The position numbers and the translations under genes were made by a program. Source: SZUA-117 sp964630795 (GTDB taxonomy: Bacteria; Pseudomonadota; Gammaproteobacteria; Steroidobacterales; Woeseiaceae). Taken from it: a stretch of 64,000 bases of DNA. Positions within the stretch are counted from its first letter, which is position 1. Each line of letters starts with the position of its first letter. Shown here in pieces: positions 16,180-24,106 of this stretch. The notes beneath the pieces are model-generated. The model was given only the letters and a program-made list of their open reading frames with translations, was not told where the DNA came from and did not search any database. The DNA lies in NCBI GenBank assembly GCA_964630795.1, contig CAZVWF010000001.1, forward strand, positions 49,011 through 113,010, written 5' to 3'.

Positions 16180-17472
16180 ATGACCAAAGAAGTATTTACG
16201 CTGACCAGTCCTGACGGCAAGACAATGGAACTGCCTGTCCGTAAAGGAACCACCGGCCCCGACGTGGTCGAAATCGGCCGCCTGTATGCCGAACAGGGTG
16301 TCTTTACCTACGACCCGGGATTCGTATCTACCGGCAGTTGTGACAGCGACATCACCTTCATTGACGGCAAGGAAGGTCTATTGATGTACCGGGGTTACCC
16401 GGTCGAGCAGCTTGCCAAGCATTCGAGCTTTATCGAGGTTGCGTACCTGCTCTTATATGGAGAGTTGCCATCGGCTGATGAGCTGGCCAGCTTCGAAACG
16501 TCGATTACGCACCACTCGATGCTCAACGAGGGTATGTTGCGATTCTTTAACGGCTTCCGCTACGACGCCCACCCGATGGCGGTTGTATCCGCCGTGGTCG
16601 GCTCGATGTCCGCGTACTACCACGACACGATGGACGTCAATAATGTGGGAGCGCGTGAAGTTTTCACGCATCGCATTATTGCCAAGCTGCCCACCATTGC
16701 CGCGGCTGCGCACAAGTTGACGGCAGGTCAGCCATTCATCTACCCACGGAACGACCTCAACTATGCAGAAAACTTCCTGCGCATGTTGTTTGCCGTACCG
16801 GCGGAAGACTACGAAATCGACGAAGTCGCCGCGGAAGCGCTCGACCTCCTGTTCATCCTGCATGCCGACCACGAGCAGAATTGCTCGACGTCGACCGTAC
16901 GAATGGCGGGCAGCTCTGGCGCCAACCCGTACTCGGCGATTGCCGCCGGTATCTCCGCACTGTGGGGCCCCGCGCATGGGGGCGCAAATGAAGCCGTCCT
17001 GCGCATGCTCAAGGAAATTGGTGACGCGAAGAACATTCCGAAGTTTGTCGAGAAGGCGAAAGACAAGGACGACCCGTTCCGACTGATGGGTTTCGGCCAT
17101 CGCGTTTACAAAAACTTCGATCCGCGCGCGACGATCATTCGCGAGATGTGCCACAAGGTCCTCGACAAGATGGGCCGTGTGGACTCGCCCCTCTTCGAGC
17201 TTGCACTCGAACTCGAACAGGTCGCGCTGCAGGACGATTACTTCGTTGAGAAGAACCTCTACCCGAATGTCGACTTCTATTCAGGCATCATCTATCGGGC
17301 GCTGGGCATCCCGACTTCGATGTTCACGGTTATGTTCGCGATCGGCCGAACGGTTGGCTGGGTTGCACACTGGAGAGAGATGATCACCGATCCGCACGGC
17401 CGTATCAGTCGTCCGCGCCAGCTCTACTCCGGACCCGAAAAGCGCGACTACGTGCCAGTAGAAAAACGCTGA
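16180..17472 (+). CDS. gltA: Citrate synthase (type II, hexameric)
   Basis: Condenses oxaloacetate and acetyl-CoA at entry to the TCA cycle. It has 430 aa, the usual length for the NADH-regulated Gram-negative enzyme. Active-site signatures include LHADHEQNCSTSTVR, the catalytic-His segment GPAHGGANEAVL and MGFGHRVYKNFDPRA. GAGGA precedes the ATG. It is followed directly by a strong intrinsic terminator, so it is probably the last gene of its transcript. Confidence 0.97.
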   Translation: MTKEVFTLTSPDGKTMELPVRKGTTGPDVVEIGRLYAEQGVFTYDPGFVSTGSCDSDITFIDGKEGLLMYRGYPVEQLAKHSSFIEVAYLLLYGELPSADELASFETSITHHSMLNEGMLRFFNGFRYDAHPMAVVSAVVGSMSAYYHDTMDVNNVGAREVFTHRIIAKLPTIAAAAHKLTAGQPFIYPRNDLNYAENFLRMLFAVPAEDYEIDEVAAEALDLLFILHADHEQNCSTSTVRMAGSSGANPYSAIAAGISALWGPAHGGANEAVLRMLKEIGDAKNIPKFVEKAKDKDDPFRLMGFGHRVYKNFDPRATIIREMCHKVLDKMGRVDSPLFELALELEQVALQDDYFVEKNLYPNVDFYSGIIYRALGIPTSMFTVMFAIGRTVGWVAHWREMITDPHGRISRPRQLYSGPEKRDYVPVEKR

Positions 17473-17478
17473 TAATCA

Positions 17479-17510
17479 TCGCCCGCCACCGGGCGGGCGA
17501 TTCTTTATTT
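17479..17510 (+). terminator. Intrinsic terminator of gltA
   Basis: A perfect 9-bp GC-rich stem, TCGCCCGCC (17479-17487) with GGCGGGCGA (17492-17500), a 4-base loop, and then TTCTTTATTT. It begins 7 bases after the gltA stop. Confidence 0.9.
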
Positions 17511-17561
17511 GCTGCCCTCCCTTTAGGTGCCGATCAGGCTGTTCGATGTACCGGGTTTGGG

Positions 17562-18176
17562 TCAGCCGGCGGGTTCCAGGAGTTTGCGGACAGCCGAGGA
17601 GTCGGCACGTTGCATGGGCCGGCCGTCGACCGGGCTGATCGGTGCTTGTCTCATTCCATCGATGGGGAAGACTGTTGCCTCAATCGCGAGGTCATCGTGA
17701 TGGAATCGATAGCCGGCGAATGTCTCCGCGCGATCACGACGGCTTTTCAGCCGACGTTCGTACGAACGCCAGCTCAGGCTGTTCTCGTCGAGTGTCATTG
17801 CGATGAGTTCCGGCGTGTCTGAAAAAACATGCAGGTTGACGGCGGAATTGACAGCTGCAGTGCCGTTCAGTACTGGACCGACCAGTCGCGGGTTGAAGGG
17901 TGAGAGGATCTCCATCGCGGCGAGCGCGGTACGACGAAATGACAGCAGGAGATCGAAGTGAGACTCGCGACCAAAGATCTGGTGATGCTCGCTGACCGCT
18001 TGCTGGATCTCCCGGTTACCCGGCAATGAACCACGCTTGTTGAGGCCAAGTCGGTCGGCCGCTTTGAGTTTTGCGATGCGGAAATCCTGGATGCCCTGGT
18101 CGACGATGATCCGTGCGGCTTCCTGGGCAACCAACTGCCGGGCGCGGTCGTTTACAGAAACTGTTCTCCTGCCCAT
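17562..18176 (-). CDS. Conserved-looking protein of unknown function
   Basis: A 204 aa soluble protein that I do not recognise with certainty. The N-terminal third is basic and helical (RARQLVAQEAARIIVDQGIQ). The middle reads LVGPVLNGTAAVNSAVNLHVFSDTPE, which resembles the strand-helix-acidic pattern of a nucleotidyltransferase-like fold, and the C-terminus is MRQAPISPVDGRPMQRA. That fold is only a guess. The start overlaps nothing. It lies 15 bases downstream of the PBP1A gene on the same strand and is likely co-transcribed with it. Codon use resembles the neighbours, so the ORF looks real. Confidence 0.7.
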   Translation of the reverse strand: MGRRTVSVNDRARQLVAQEAARIIVDQGIQDFRIAKLKAADRLGLNKRGSLPGNREIQQAVSEHHQIFGRESHFDLLLSFRRTALAAMEILSPFNPRLVGPVLNGTAAVNSAVNLHVFSDTPELIAMTLDENSLSWRSYERRLKSRRDRAETFAGYRFHHDDLAIEATVFPIDGMRQAPISPVDGRPMQRADSSAVRKLLEPAG

Positions 18177-18191
18177 CGCTCGAGCTCCTGG

Positions 18192-20891
18192 CTAAAAAAG
18201 GTTCCCGCTGTCGTCGGAGGTATTAAAGATGTCGGGAACCACGTCGTCTACCTCACACTCTGGAACCATGTCCTCGCGAAAGTGTTCGAACATAACATCC
18301 TCAAAGGGTGTCATTGCATCCACGGGACAGCCCGTTGTTTTCGAGATACGTACGCTGACGATACCCTCAGGCGTGTCCATCCGGTGATTCGGGACGCCAT
18401 CCAGTGCCCGGCGGGCAAACTCGATCCAGATCGGTAACGCGGTTCGCGATCCTTCTTCCCGGGGTCCGAGGGTCGAGTCATCGTCATAACCAACCCAGAC
18501 CACGCTGGCCATATCCGAATTGAATCCGGCGAACCAGGCATCACGGCGGTCATTCGAAGTGCCGGTCTTGCCCGACAGGTCGGTTCGTCCCAGTACTCGT
18601 GCCCTTACGCCAGTGCCGCGACGGATGACGTCGCGCATGGCGTCCTGGATGAGAAACGCGTTCTGCGGACTGATAATGCGCTCCGCCAGTTTGACATCGG
18701 CGAAAAGCCCGGGCTCGACCGTCGCGTCGGGCTGGTAGGTTTCACCCATGGAGGCCATTTGTTCCAGCGTCACCGTACCGTCGTCGAATGGCTGCTCGTA
18801 AATGGGGGCGAGTCGATCAATCGCGAGCGCGCCGCCACGGTCGATGTAAATCTCCTGCAGCAACGCTTCGTCAGCGCCAATAACTTTGTCGGATTCCGGA
18901 AAATGCACGGGATACTGTGGCCCGGGTTTTGGTGGTGGCTCCGGTTCATCGGCCGGTTCGCACTCGGGACAGACGACAAAAGGCTCGGCCCGGTACAGAT
19001 GATTGCCGGTTGGCCCGATGATCGAATCGATAACGTAGGGCTTAACCGCATAACCACCATTGGCGAACGTCGCATAGGCCTGCGCCATGTCAAGCGGGGA
19101 TGCATTGCCACCACCGAGAGCGAGTGATCCGTTCCTGGGAAGCGCAGCGTCATTGAAGCCGAATGGCGCAAGGTGCCTGACGGTGTTGCCGACACCGGTA
19201 TTGTTGAGCAACAAACGTACGGACGCGAGGTTCATTGAGCGCACCAGCGCTTCACGCACGCGCTGGTCACCGTAAAAACGACCGCTGTAATTGACGGGTC
19301 GCCACAGGCGTTCGAGTGCCGTCGAGCTAATCACGACCGGCGAATCAGGAACGATCGTCGCCAATGTGTTGCCGTTCTTAAGGGCTGCCGAATAGATAAA
19401 GGGTTTAAAGGAGGAGCCCGGCTGCCTTGCCGACTGGGTGGCGCGATTGAATTTGCTTAGTGAAAAGTCGAGCCCTCCGACGAGGCTCGTTATTGCGCCA
19501 TCCAGCGGATCGACAGACACAACGGCTGACTGCGCTGTTGGCAATTGTGCGAGTGCCCAGCCGCCGACGGTGACGGGCATTACATAGATAATGTCACCGG
19601 CGGTGAGTACATCCGCTACATCCTCGGGCGCCGGACCGCGCGTCTCGCGATCCACATACGGACGTGCCCATGAAATGCCATGCCAGGCGATCATCGATTC
19701 CGTGCCGTCCTGTAGAACGATGTCTACGCTGTTATTCGCTTCATTCAGTGCTGTGACGATGGCGACGGACAGGCCTGCCGGGTCGCCGTAGTCCTGGAGC
19801 TGGCGTTGCAGTTCCCCGGGCCACTCTGCATACGGCATGGCCAGGGTTTCCGGTTCGAGTTCCACGGTGGCAATCGGCCCGCGGTAACCACGGCGGCGGG
19901 TGAATTCGAGCAGGCCGTTGCGGACGGCATAGTTCGCAGATTGCTGCAGGCGCGAGTCGAGTGTCGTCATGACACTGTAACCGGCCGAGTATGTTGCCTC
20001 ACCGTAACGCCTGAGCATTTCCCTGCGGACCATTTCAGCGACGTACGGTGCAGACAAATCATTCTTGGTGCCGTGCAGTCGCGACTCGAGCGGGTAGTCC
20101 AGTGCGTCTTCCAGCTGCCGCTCATTGATGTAGTCAAGGTCGTGCATTCGATTCAACACGTAACGGCGCCGCATGCCGGCATTGGCGGCACTGCGCACCG
20201 GGTTGTATTCGGAGGGTGCTGGCAGGACCCCCGCGAGTGTCGCCGCTTCGGCAATATTGATATCGGCGAGGGACTTGCCGTAGTAAACCTGTGCTGCCGC
20301 GGCGACACCGTAAGCCCGCTGCCCAAAGAACATTTTGTTCAGGAAGAGTGCCATGATCTCTTCCTTGGAAAACGCCTGCTCGATTTGCCAGGCGAGGAAG
20401 GCTTCCCTGAGTTTTCGCGTGAAAAGCTGTTCCCGGGTCAGGAAGTAATCGCGGGCAAGCTGCTGGGTAATTGTGCTGCCGCCGCCCGAAATCTCGCCGC
20501 TCCTGACGAGGAGCAGGAGCGCCCGCATGATGCCCTGGTAATCGATGCCGGGATGTTCGAAGAAACGACCGTCCTCGGCAGCGACAAATGCATGCACCAC
20601 GAACGGAGGAAGATCCTCATAGTCGACCAGGATGCGTCGTCGCTCGCCAACCTCTTCTATAAGCCGGCCGTCACGGCTGAAGATCCTGAGCGGAATCTGG
20701 AGCGGAATCTCCCGGATGGTCTCGGCTTGCGGCAGACTGGGCGACACGTAGTGATAGGCACCGATCACCGTCGCGGCCGCGGCAAGGATGCCACTGACCC
20801 CGAGGCCCGCGAGCAGCGTGGCCAGGCGCGCATAGCGCCTTCTCTTGCTTAGCTGGCGGGACGTTCCGCTGCTTGTTTGTCGTTTCTGCAT
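18192..20891 (-). CDS. mrcA: Penicillin-binding protein 1A (bifunctional glycosyltransferase/transpeptidase)
   Basis: Class A PBP that polymerises and cross-links peptidoglycan. It has 899 aa, slightly longer than E. coli PBP1A. A membrane anchor lies at about 29-50. The GT51 domain has AAEDGRFFEHPGID (catalytic Glu about 106) and GGGSTITQQ (136-144). An OB-like insert precedes the transpeptidase with SSFK (about 493-496, active Ser 493), SMN and KTGTS. A Pro-rich insert with CPEC lies inside the transpeptidase half near residue 655. It diverges from pilM, the standard ponA/pilMNOPQ arrangement of pseudomonads and relatives. Confidence 0.96.
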   Translation of the reverse strand: MQKRQTSSGTSRQLSKRRRYARLATLLAGLGVSGILAAAATVIGAYHYVSPSLPQAETIREIPLQIPLRIFSRDGRLIEEVGERRRILVDYEDLPPFVVHAFVAAEDGRFFEHPGIDYQGIMRALLLLVRSGEISGGGSTITQQLARDYFLTREQLFTRKLREAFLAWQIEQAFSKEEIMALFLNKMFFGQRAYGVAAAAQVYYGKSLADINIAEAATLAGVLPAPSEYNPVRSAANAGMRRRYVLNRMHDLDYINERQLEDALDYPLESRLHGTKNDLSAPYVAEMVRREMLRRYGEATYSAGYSVMTTLDSRLQQSANYAVRNGLLEFTRRRGYRGPIATVELEPETLAMPYAEWPGELQRQLQDYGDPAGLSVAIVTALNEANNSVDIVLQDGTESMIAWHGISWARPYVDRETRGPAPEDVADVLTAGDIIYVMPVTVGGWALAQLPTAQSAVVSVDPLDGAITSLVGGLDFSLSKFNRATQSARQPGSSFKPFIYSAALKNGNTLATIVPDSPVVISSTALERLWRPVNYSGRFYGDQRVREALVRSMNLASVRLLLNNTGVGNTVRHLAPFGFNDAALPRNGSLALGGGNASPLDMAQAYATFANGGYAVKPYVIDSIIGPTGNHLYRAEPFVVCPECEPADEPEPPPKPGPQYPVHFPESDKVIGADEALLQEIYIDRGGALAIDRLAPIYEQPFDDGTVTLEQMASMGETYQPDATVEPGLFADVKLAERIISPQNAFLIQDAMRDVIRRGTGVRARVLGRTDLSGKTGTSNDRRDAWFAGFNSDMASVVWVGYDDDSTLGPREEGSRTALPIWIEFARRALDGVPNHRMDTPEGIVSVRISKTTGCPVDAMTPFEDVMFEHFREDMVPECEVDDVVPDIFNTSDDSGNLF

Positions 20892-21322
20892 GATCCTGTT
20901 TGCTTCCGGGGTAACCGGTCAGTCACGGCAGAGGCGACCTGAAGCGAGCCCAAATTTCGCTTCCAGGGCGCTCCCGAATTGCCGTTATCGGGATATTGAT
21001 CTCCAAATGTGGCATTCCGGTGGCACGGAGCTCGCCAGAGCGATCCGAACCCGGTCCGGATGATAGCGATCTTTAACTTCCGGCCGCAATGAATACAGGC
21101 GCCGGGGAGGGGTAAAGAATCAATATCGGGGCAGGCCAGCCGATGCCTACCAGTTCACGGAATACGCTGGTCCTGGTCAGTAATATAGGTTTTGCCTGGA
21201 ACTTCGCGCATCCTGGACAAAGTCACGTTTTATTTAACATTTTATTGATATATAGTTAAATGGATTTGCTAAGTCTGAGTTTAGCATTATTCTGCAACTT
21301 GGCGACTTAGAAGGAAATTTAC
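20892..21322 (+). other. 431-base divergent spacer between mrcA and pilM
   Basis: No gene is visible. The right third (about 21220-21320) is AT-rich and holds the likely pilM promoter. An inverted repeat GCTAA/TTAGC (21268-21285) lies inside that promoter's spacer and could be an operator. Nothing convincing was found as the mrcA promoter. Confidence 0.4.
21266..21293 (+). promoter_or_regulatory. Candidate promoter of the pilMNOPQ operon
   Basis: TTGCTA (21266-21271) and TATTCT (21288-21293) with a 16-base spacer, 30 bases before the pilM start. Half of the spacer is an imperfect inverted repeat. This is a moderate match to sigma-70 elements. Confidence 0.35.
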
Positions 21323-22387
21323 GTGCTTTTTGGAAAAAAATCACAGCCCCTGCTGGGTCTCGACATAACGACATCATCAGTGAAGCTCATTGAGTTGTCG
21401 CAAAGCGGAAAACGCTACCGGGTCGAGTCCTATTCCGCGGAACCCACCCCGCCGAGCTCGGTCAATGAAAAGGTGATTGTGGACGCCAGGTCTGTCGGTG
21501 AAGCCATCCGTCGAGCAGTAAAACGTGCGGGGCCGAAAGCCACTGATGTCGCCATCGCGATCAGTGGCGACGCGGCCATTACGAAAGTCATTCAGATGCC
21601 GTCGACCCTGTCCGAAAGGGATCTCGAGGGCCAGGTTGAAATCCAGGCTGACCAGTACATTCCGTTCCCGATGGAAGAAGTCAGCTTCGACTTCGAAATT
21701 GTCGGGCCCAACGAAAACGACCCCGAGTTGCTCGATGTCCTCCTGGTCGCAACGCGTACCGAGAATGTGGAGCAACGCGAGTCTGCCGTGCAGGCAGCCG
21801 GGTTGTCCGCCGAAATCGTCGACGTTGAAGCATTCGCCCTCGAAAACGCCTGCCAGCTCATGAGCCACCAGATTCCGGACGCCGGCATAGGACAGTCGGT
21901 TGCCATCGTCGATATTGGCGCCAGCAGCACCACCTTCAGTGTCCTGAAAGACCTCAAAGTGATATACACGCGTGACTTCGCTTTCGGCGGCCAGCAGCTG
22001 ACCGAGGAAATCATGCGAAATTACGGATTGTCGATGGAAGACGCCGGGCGCGCGAAAAAGCAAGGCGGCCTGCCCAGTAACTACCAGCCTGAAGTACTCG
22101 AGCCTTTCATTGACGACATGACCCAGCAGGTCAGCCGTTCGCTGCAGTTCTATCTCGCCTCGGGCGGTGGCGGTCGTGAACAACCTGACATGGTCCTGGT
22201 ATGTGGCGGTTGCGCCAACATTCCGGGTATCGCGGACGTTATTGCGAGCGGTGTTGGTATCCCGACGGAAGTCGGCGATCCGCTCGGTCAGATGAAGATC
22301 TCATCCAAGGCCAAGTCGCAAGGTGTGCACAACGACGCCAGTGCCCTCCTGACGGCCTGCGGACTGGCATTGAGGAGCTTCGACTAA
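21323..22387 (+). CDS. pilM: Type IV pilus assembly protein PilM
   Basis: Actin-like cytoplasmic ATPase-fold protein that binds the PilN N-terminus and links the inner-membrane platform to the pilus motor. It has 354 aa. LLGLDITTSSVKLIELS is the PilM start, with the phosphate-1 loop of the actin fold; IVDIGASSTTFSVL is phosphate-2 and LVCGGCANIPGI is the adenosine loop. It starts at GTG 21323 with AAGGAA upstream. pilN follows after 1 base. Confidence 0.96.
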   Translation: MLFGKKSQPLLGLDITTSSVKLIELSQSGKRYRVESYSAEPTPPSSVNEKVIVDARSVGEAIRRAVKRAGPKATDVAIAISGDAAITKVIQMPSTLSERDLEGQVEIQADQYIPFPMEEVSFDFEIVGPNENDPELLDVLLVATRTENVEQRESAVQAAGLSAEIVDVEAFALENACQLMSHQIPDAGIGQSVAIVDIGASSTTFSVLKDLKVIYTRDFAFGGQQLTEEIMRNYGLSMEDAGRAKKQGGLPSNYQPEVLEPFIDDMTQQVSRSLQFYLASGGGGREQPDMVLVCGGCANIPGIADVIASGVGIPTEVGDPLGQMKISSKAKSQGVHNDASALLTACGLALRSFD

Positions 22388-22388
22388 G

Positions 22389-22955
22389 ATGCCACGCATT
22401 AATCTACTTCCATGGCGCGAAGCCGAACGCAGACAGCGACAGCAGGACTTCATGGTCGCGCTTGTCGGTGCCGTGATGGCCGCCGGTGTGGTCGTCGGCG
22501 TGGCCTGGTTCATGTTCGTGCAGATGATCGACGATCAAAAAGCGCGTAACCAGCGCCTTGAAGCCGAAATCGCAGAGCTCGAAAAGAGCATTACTGAAAT
22601 TGACGGCCTGGAGCGCCAGAAAGAAAGGCTGCTGGCGCGCATGGCTATTATTGAACAGCTGCAGCGCAGCCGCCCTGAAATCGTTCACCTGTTTGACGAA
22701 ATCACTCGTCAGATGCCGGAAGGTGTCTACCTCAACGGCATGCAACAGCAGGGCAACGCGGTTGAATTGAAAGGTGTCGCACAGTCGAGCACGCGTGTAT
22801 CGGCCCTGATGCGACAGACGGACCAGTCCGAATGGCTGACTGATCCGAGCGTAACGAAGGTCGAAACCACCGAGCAGGGTCCGGCACGCCAGGCTGAGTT
22901 CGTTGTAACCCTGATGCAGACGAGTCCGATGGCAGATGAGGAGCCAGGGCTATGA
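22389..22955 (+). CDS. pilN: Type IV pilus assembly protein PilN
   Basis: Inner-membrane subunit of the alignment complex. It has 188 aa. The cytoplasmic INLLPWR motif (residues 4-10), which docks into PilM, is followed by one membrane segment (about 20-40), a coiled coil (about 45-90) and a ferredoxin-like periplasmic domain. Its stop overlaps the pilO start (ATGA). Confidence 0.96.
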   Translation: MPRINLLPWREAERRQRQQDFMVALVGAVMAAGVVVGVAWFMFVQMIDDQKARNQRLEAEIAELEKSITEIDGLERQKERLLARMAIIEQLQRSRPEIVHLFDEITRQMPEGVYLNGMQQQGNAVELKGVAQSSTRVSALMRQTDQSEWLTDPSVTKVETTEQGPARQAEFVVTLMQTSPMADEEPGL

Positions 22956-23551
22956 ACTTCATAGAAGAGCTGCAAAGCCTGGACGTCAACGACATCGGCC
23001 GCTGGCCGTTCGTCTTCCGGGCCGGCGTAATCGGCATCGTCTTTGCGATCGTTGTGGGCCTCGGCATTTACTGGATCATCATCGAAGACAAGCACCCGGC
23101 ACTGCAGCGGGCCGAGCAGGAGGAAATCACCCTGCGCGACGTCTTCGAGAACAAGCAGCGCAAGGCAGCGAACTACGATGCCTATCGCGCTCAGCTTGCA
23201 CAGATCGAGCAGTCGTTCGGCACGATGCTTCGTCAGTTGCCTGGCGAAACGGAGATTCCGAGCCTGATCGTCGACATCTCGCAAACGGGCCTGGCCGCCG
23301 GCCTGCAGGAAAAACTGTTCCAGCCGCAGCCGGAATTACCGAAAGATTTCTATGCCGAGAAGCCGATCTCGATCAGCTTGTCGGGTGATTATCACGAGAT
23401 CGCGAACTTCGTCAGCGGCGTTGCTGCATTGCCACGAATCGTGACCTTGCATGACATCAACATCACGCCGGATGACCCTAACAATTTCGACAGCCTGACA
23501 CTTAAGGTGACGGCGAAAACCTATCGTTATATCGAAGAGGAGGGCGACTGA
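22952..23551 (+). CDS. pilO: Type IV pilus assembly protein PilO
   Basis: Partner of PilN in the periplasmic alignment complex. It has 199 aa: a short cytoplasmic tail (LQSLDVNDIGRWPF), one membrane segment (about 24-44), a coiled coil (about 55-90) and a periplasmic ferredoxin-like domain (ISLSGDYHEIANFVSGVAAL). The start overlaps pilN, and the TGA overlaps the pilP ATG. Confidence 0.95.
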   Translation: MNFIEELQSLDVNDIGRWPFVFRAGVIGIVFAIVVGLGIYWIIIEDKHPALQRAEQEEITLRDVFENKQRKAANYDAYRAQLAQIEQSFGTMLRQLPGETEIPSLIVDISQTGLAAGLQEKLFQPQPELPKDFYAEKPISISLSGDYHEIANFVSGVAALPRIVTLHDINITPDDPNNFDSLTLKVTAKTYRYIEEEGD

Positions 23552-24078
23552 TGAATGCGCTCTTCTCCAGAAACCTGGCCGTCGTCCTGCTTGCCGGATC
23601 TGCGCTTGGTGCGTGCGGCGCCGACATGGATGATCTCGACCAGTACATCAATGAAGTCAAAGCGCGCCCGGGTGGTCGTATCGAACCACTTCCCGAGATT
23701 ACGCCTTATGAAGTATTCACGTACACAGCGGATGAGCAGGGTTTGCGCTCACCGTTCGTGCCGGACTCACCGCTGGTAACCGACGGCCCGGGTGATGGTT
23801 CTACACGGCCGGATCCGGACCGGAGCCGCGAGTTTCTCGAGGGTTTTCCGCTCGATACTTTGCGCATGGTCGGCACACTGGTGCTGAGTGATACGACCTA
23901 CGGTCTGATCCAGACTTCCGATGGCCTGATCCACAGGGTCGTGCCTGGCAATTACATGGGGCAGAACGATGGTCGCATCGTTGCGATCAACGATTCTGCA
24001 ATTGAACTTATTGAAATTATTTCTGACGGGATTGGCGGCTACCTGGAGCGAGATGCCGCCGTGTCTCTGGCGGACTGA
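23551..24078 (+). CDS. pilP: Type IV pilus assembly lipoprotein PilP
   Basis: Inner-membrane-anchored lipoprotein that links PilNO to the PilQ secretin. It has 175 aa. The signal peptide ends in the lipobox LGAC (Cys about 22). A flexible region (LRSPFVPD) is followed by the small beta domain that binds secretin N0 (LRMVGTLVL, then LIHRVVPGNYMGQNDGRI). It lies within the pilM-Q operon. Confidence 0.95.
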   Translation: MNALFSRNLAVVLLAGSALGACGADMDDLDQYINEVKARPGGRIEPLPEITPYEVFTYTADEQGLRSPFVPDSPLVTDGPGDGSTRPDPDRSREFLEGFPLDTLRMVGTLVLSDTTYGLIQTSDGLIHRVVPGNYMGQNDGRIVAINDSAIELIEIISDGIGGYLERDAAVSLAD

Positions 24079-24106
24079 CGCCTGAATGAAATCGGGAGCT
24101 TTTGGA

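Noticed and set aside
19806..20852. 348 aa plus-strand open frame inside mrcA
   Set aside because: Antisense shadow of the PBP1A coding sequence; no motif.
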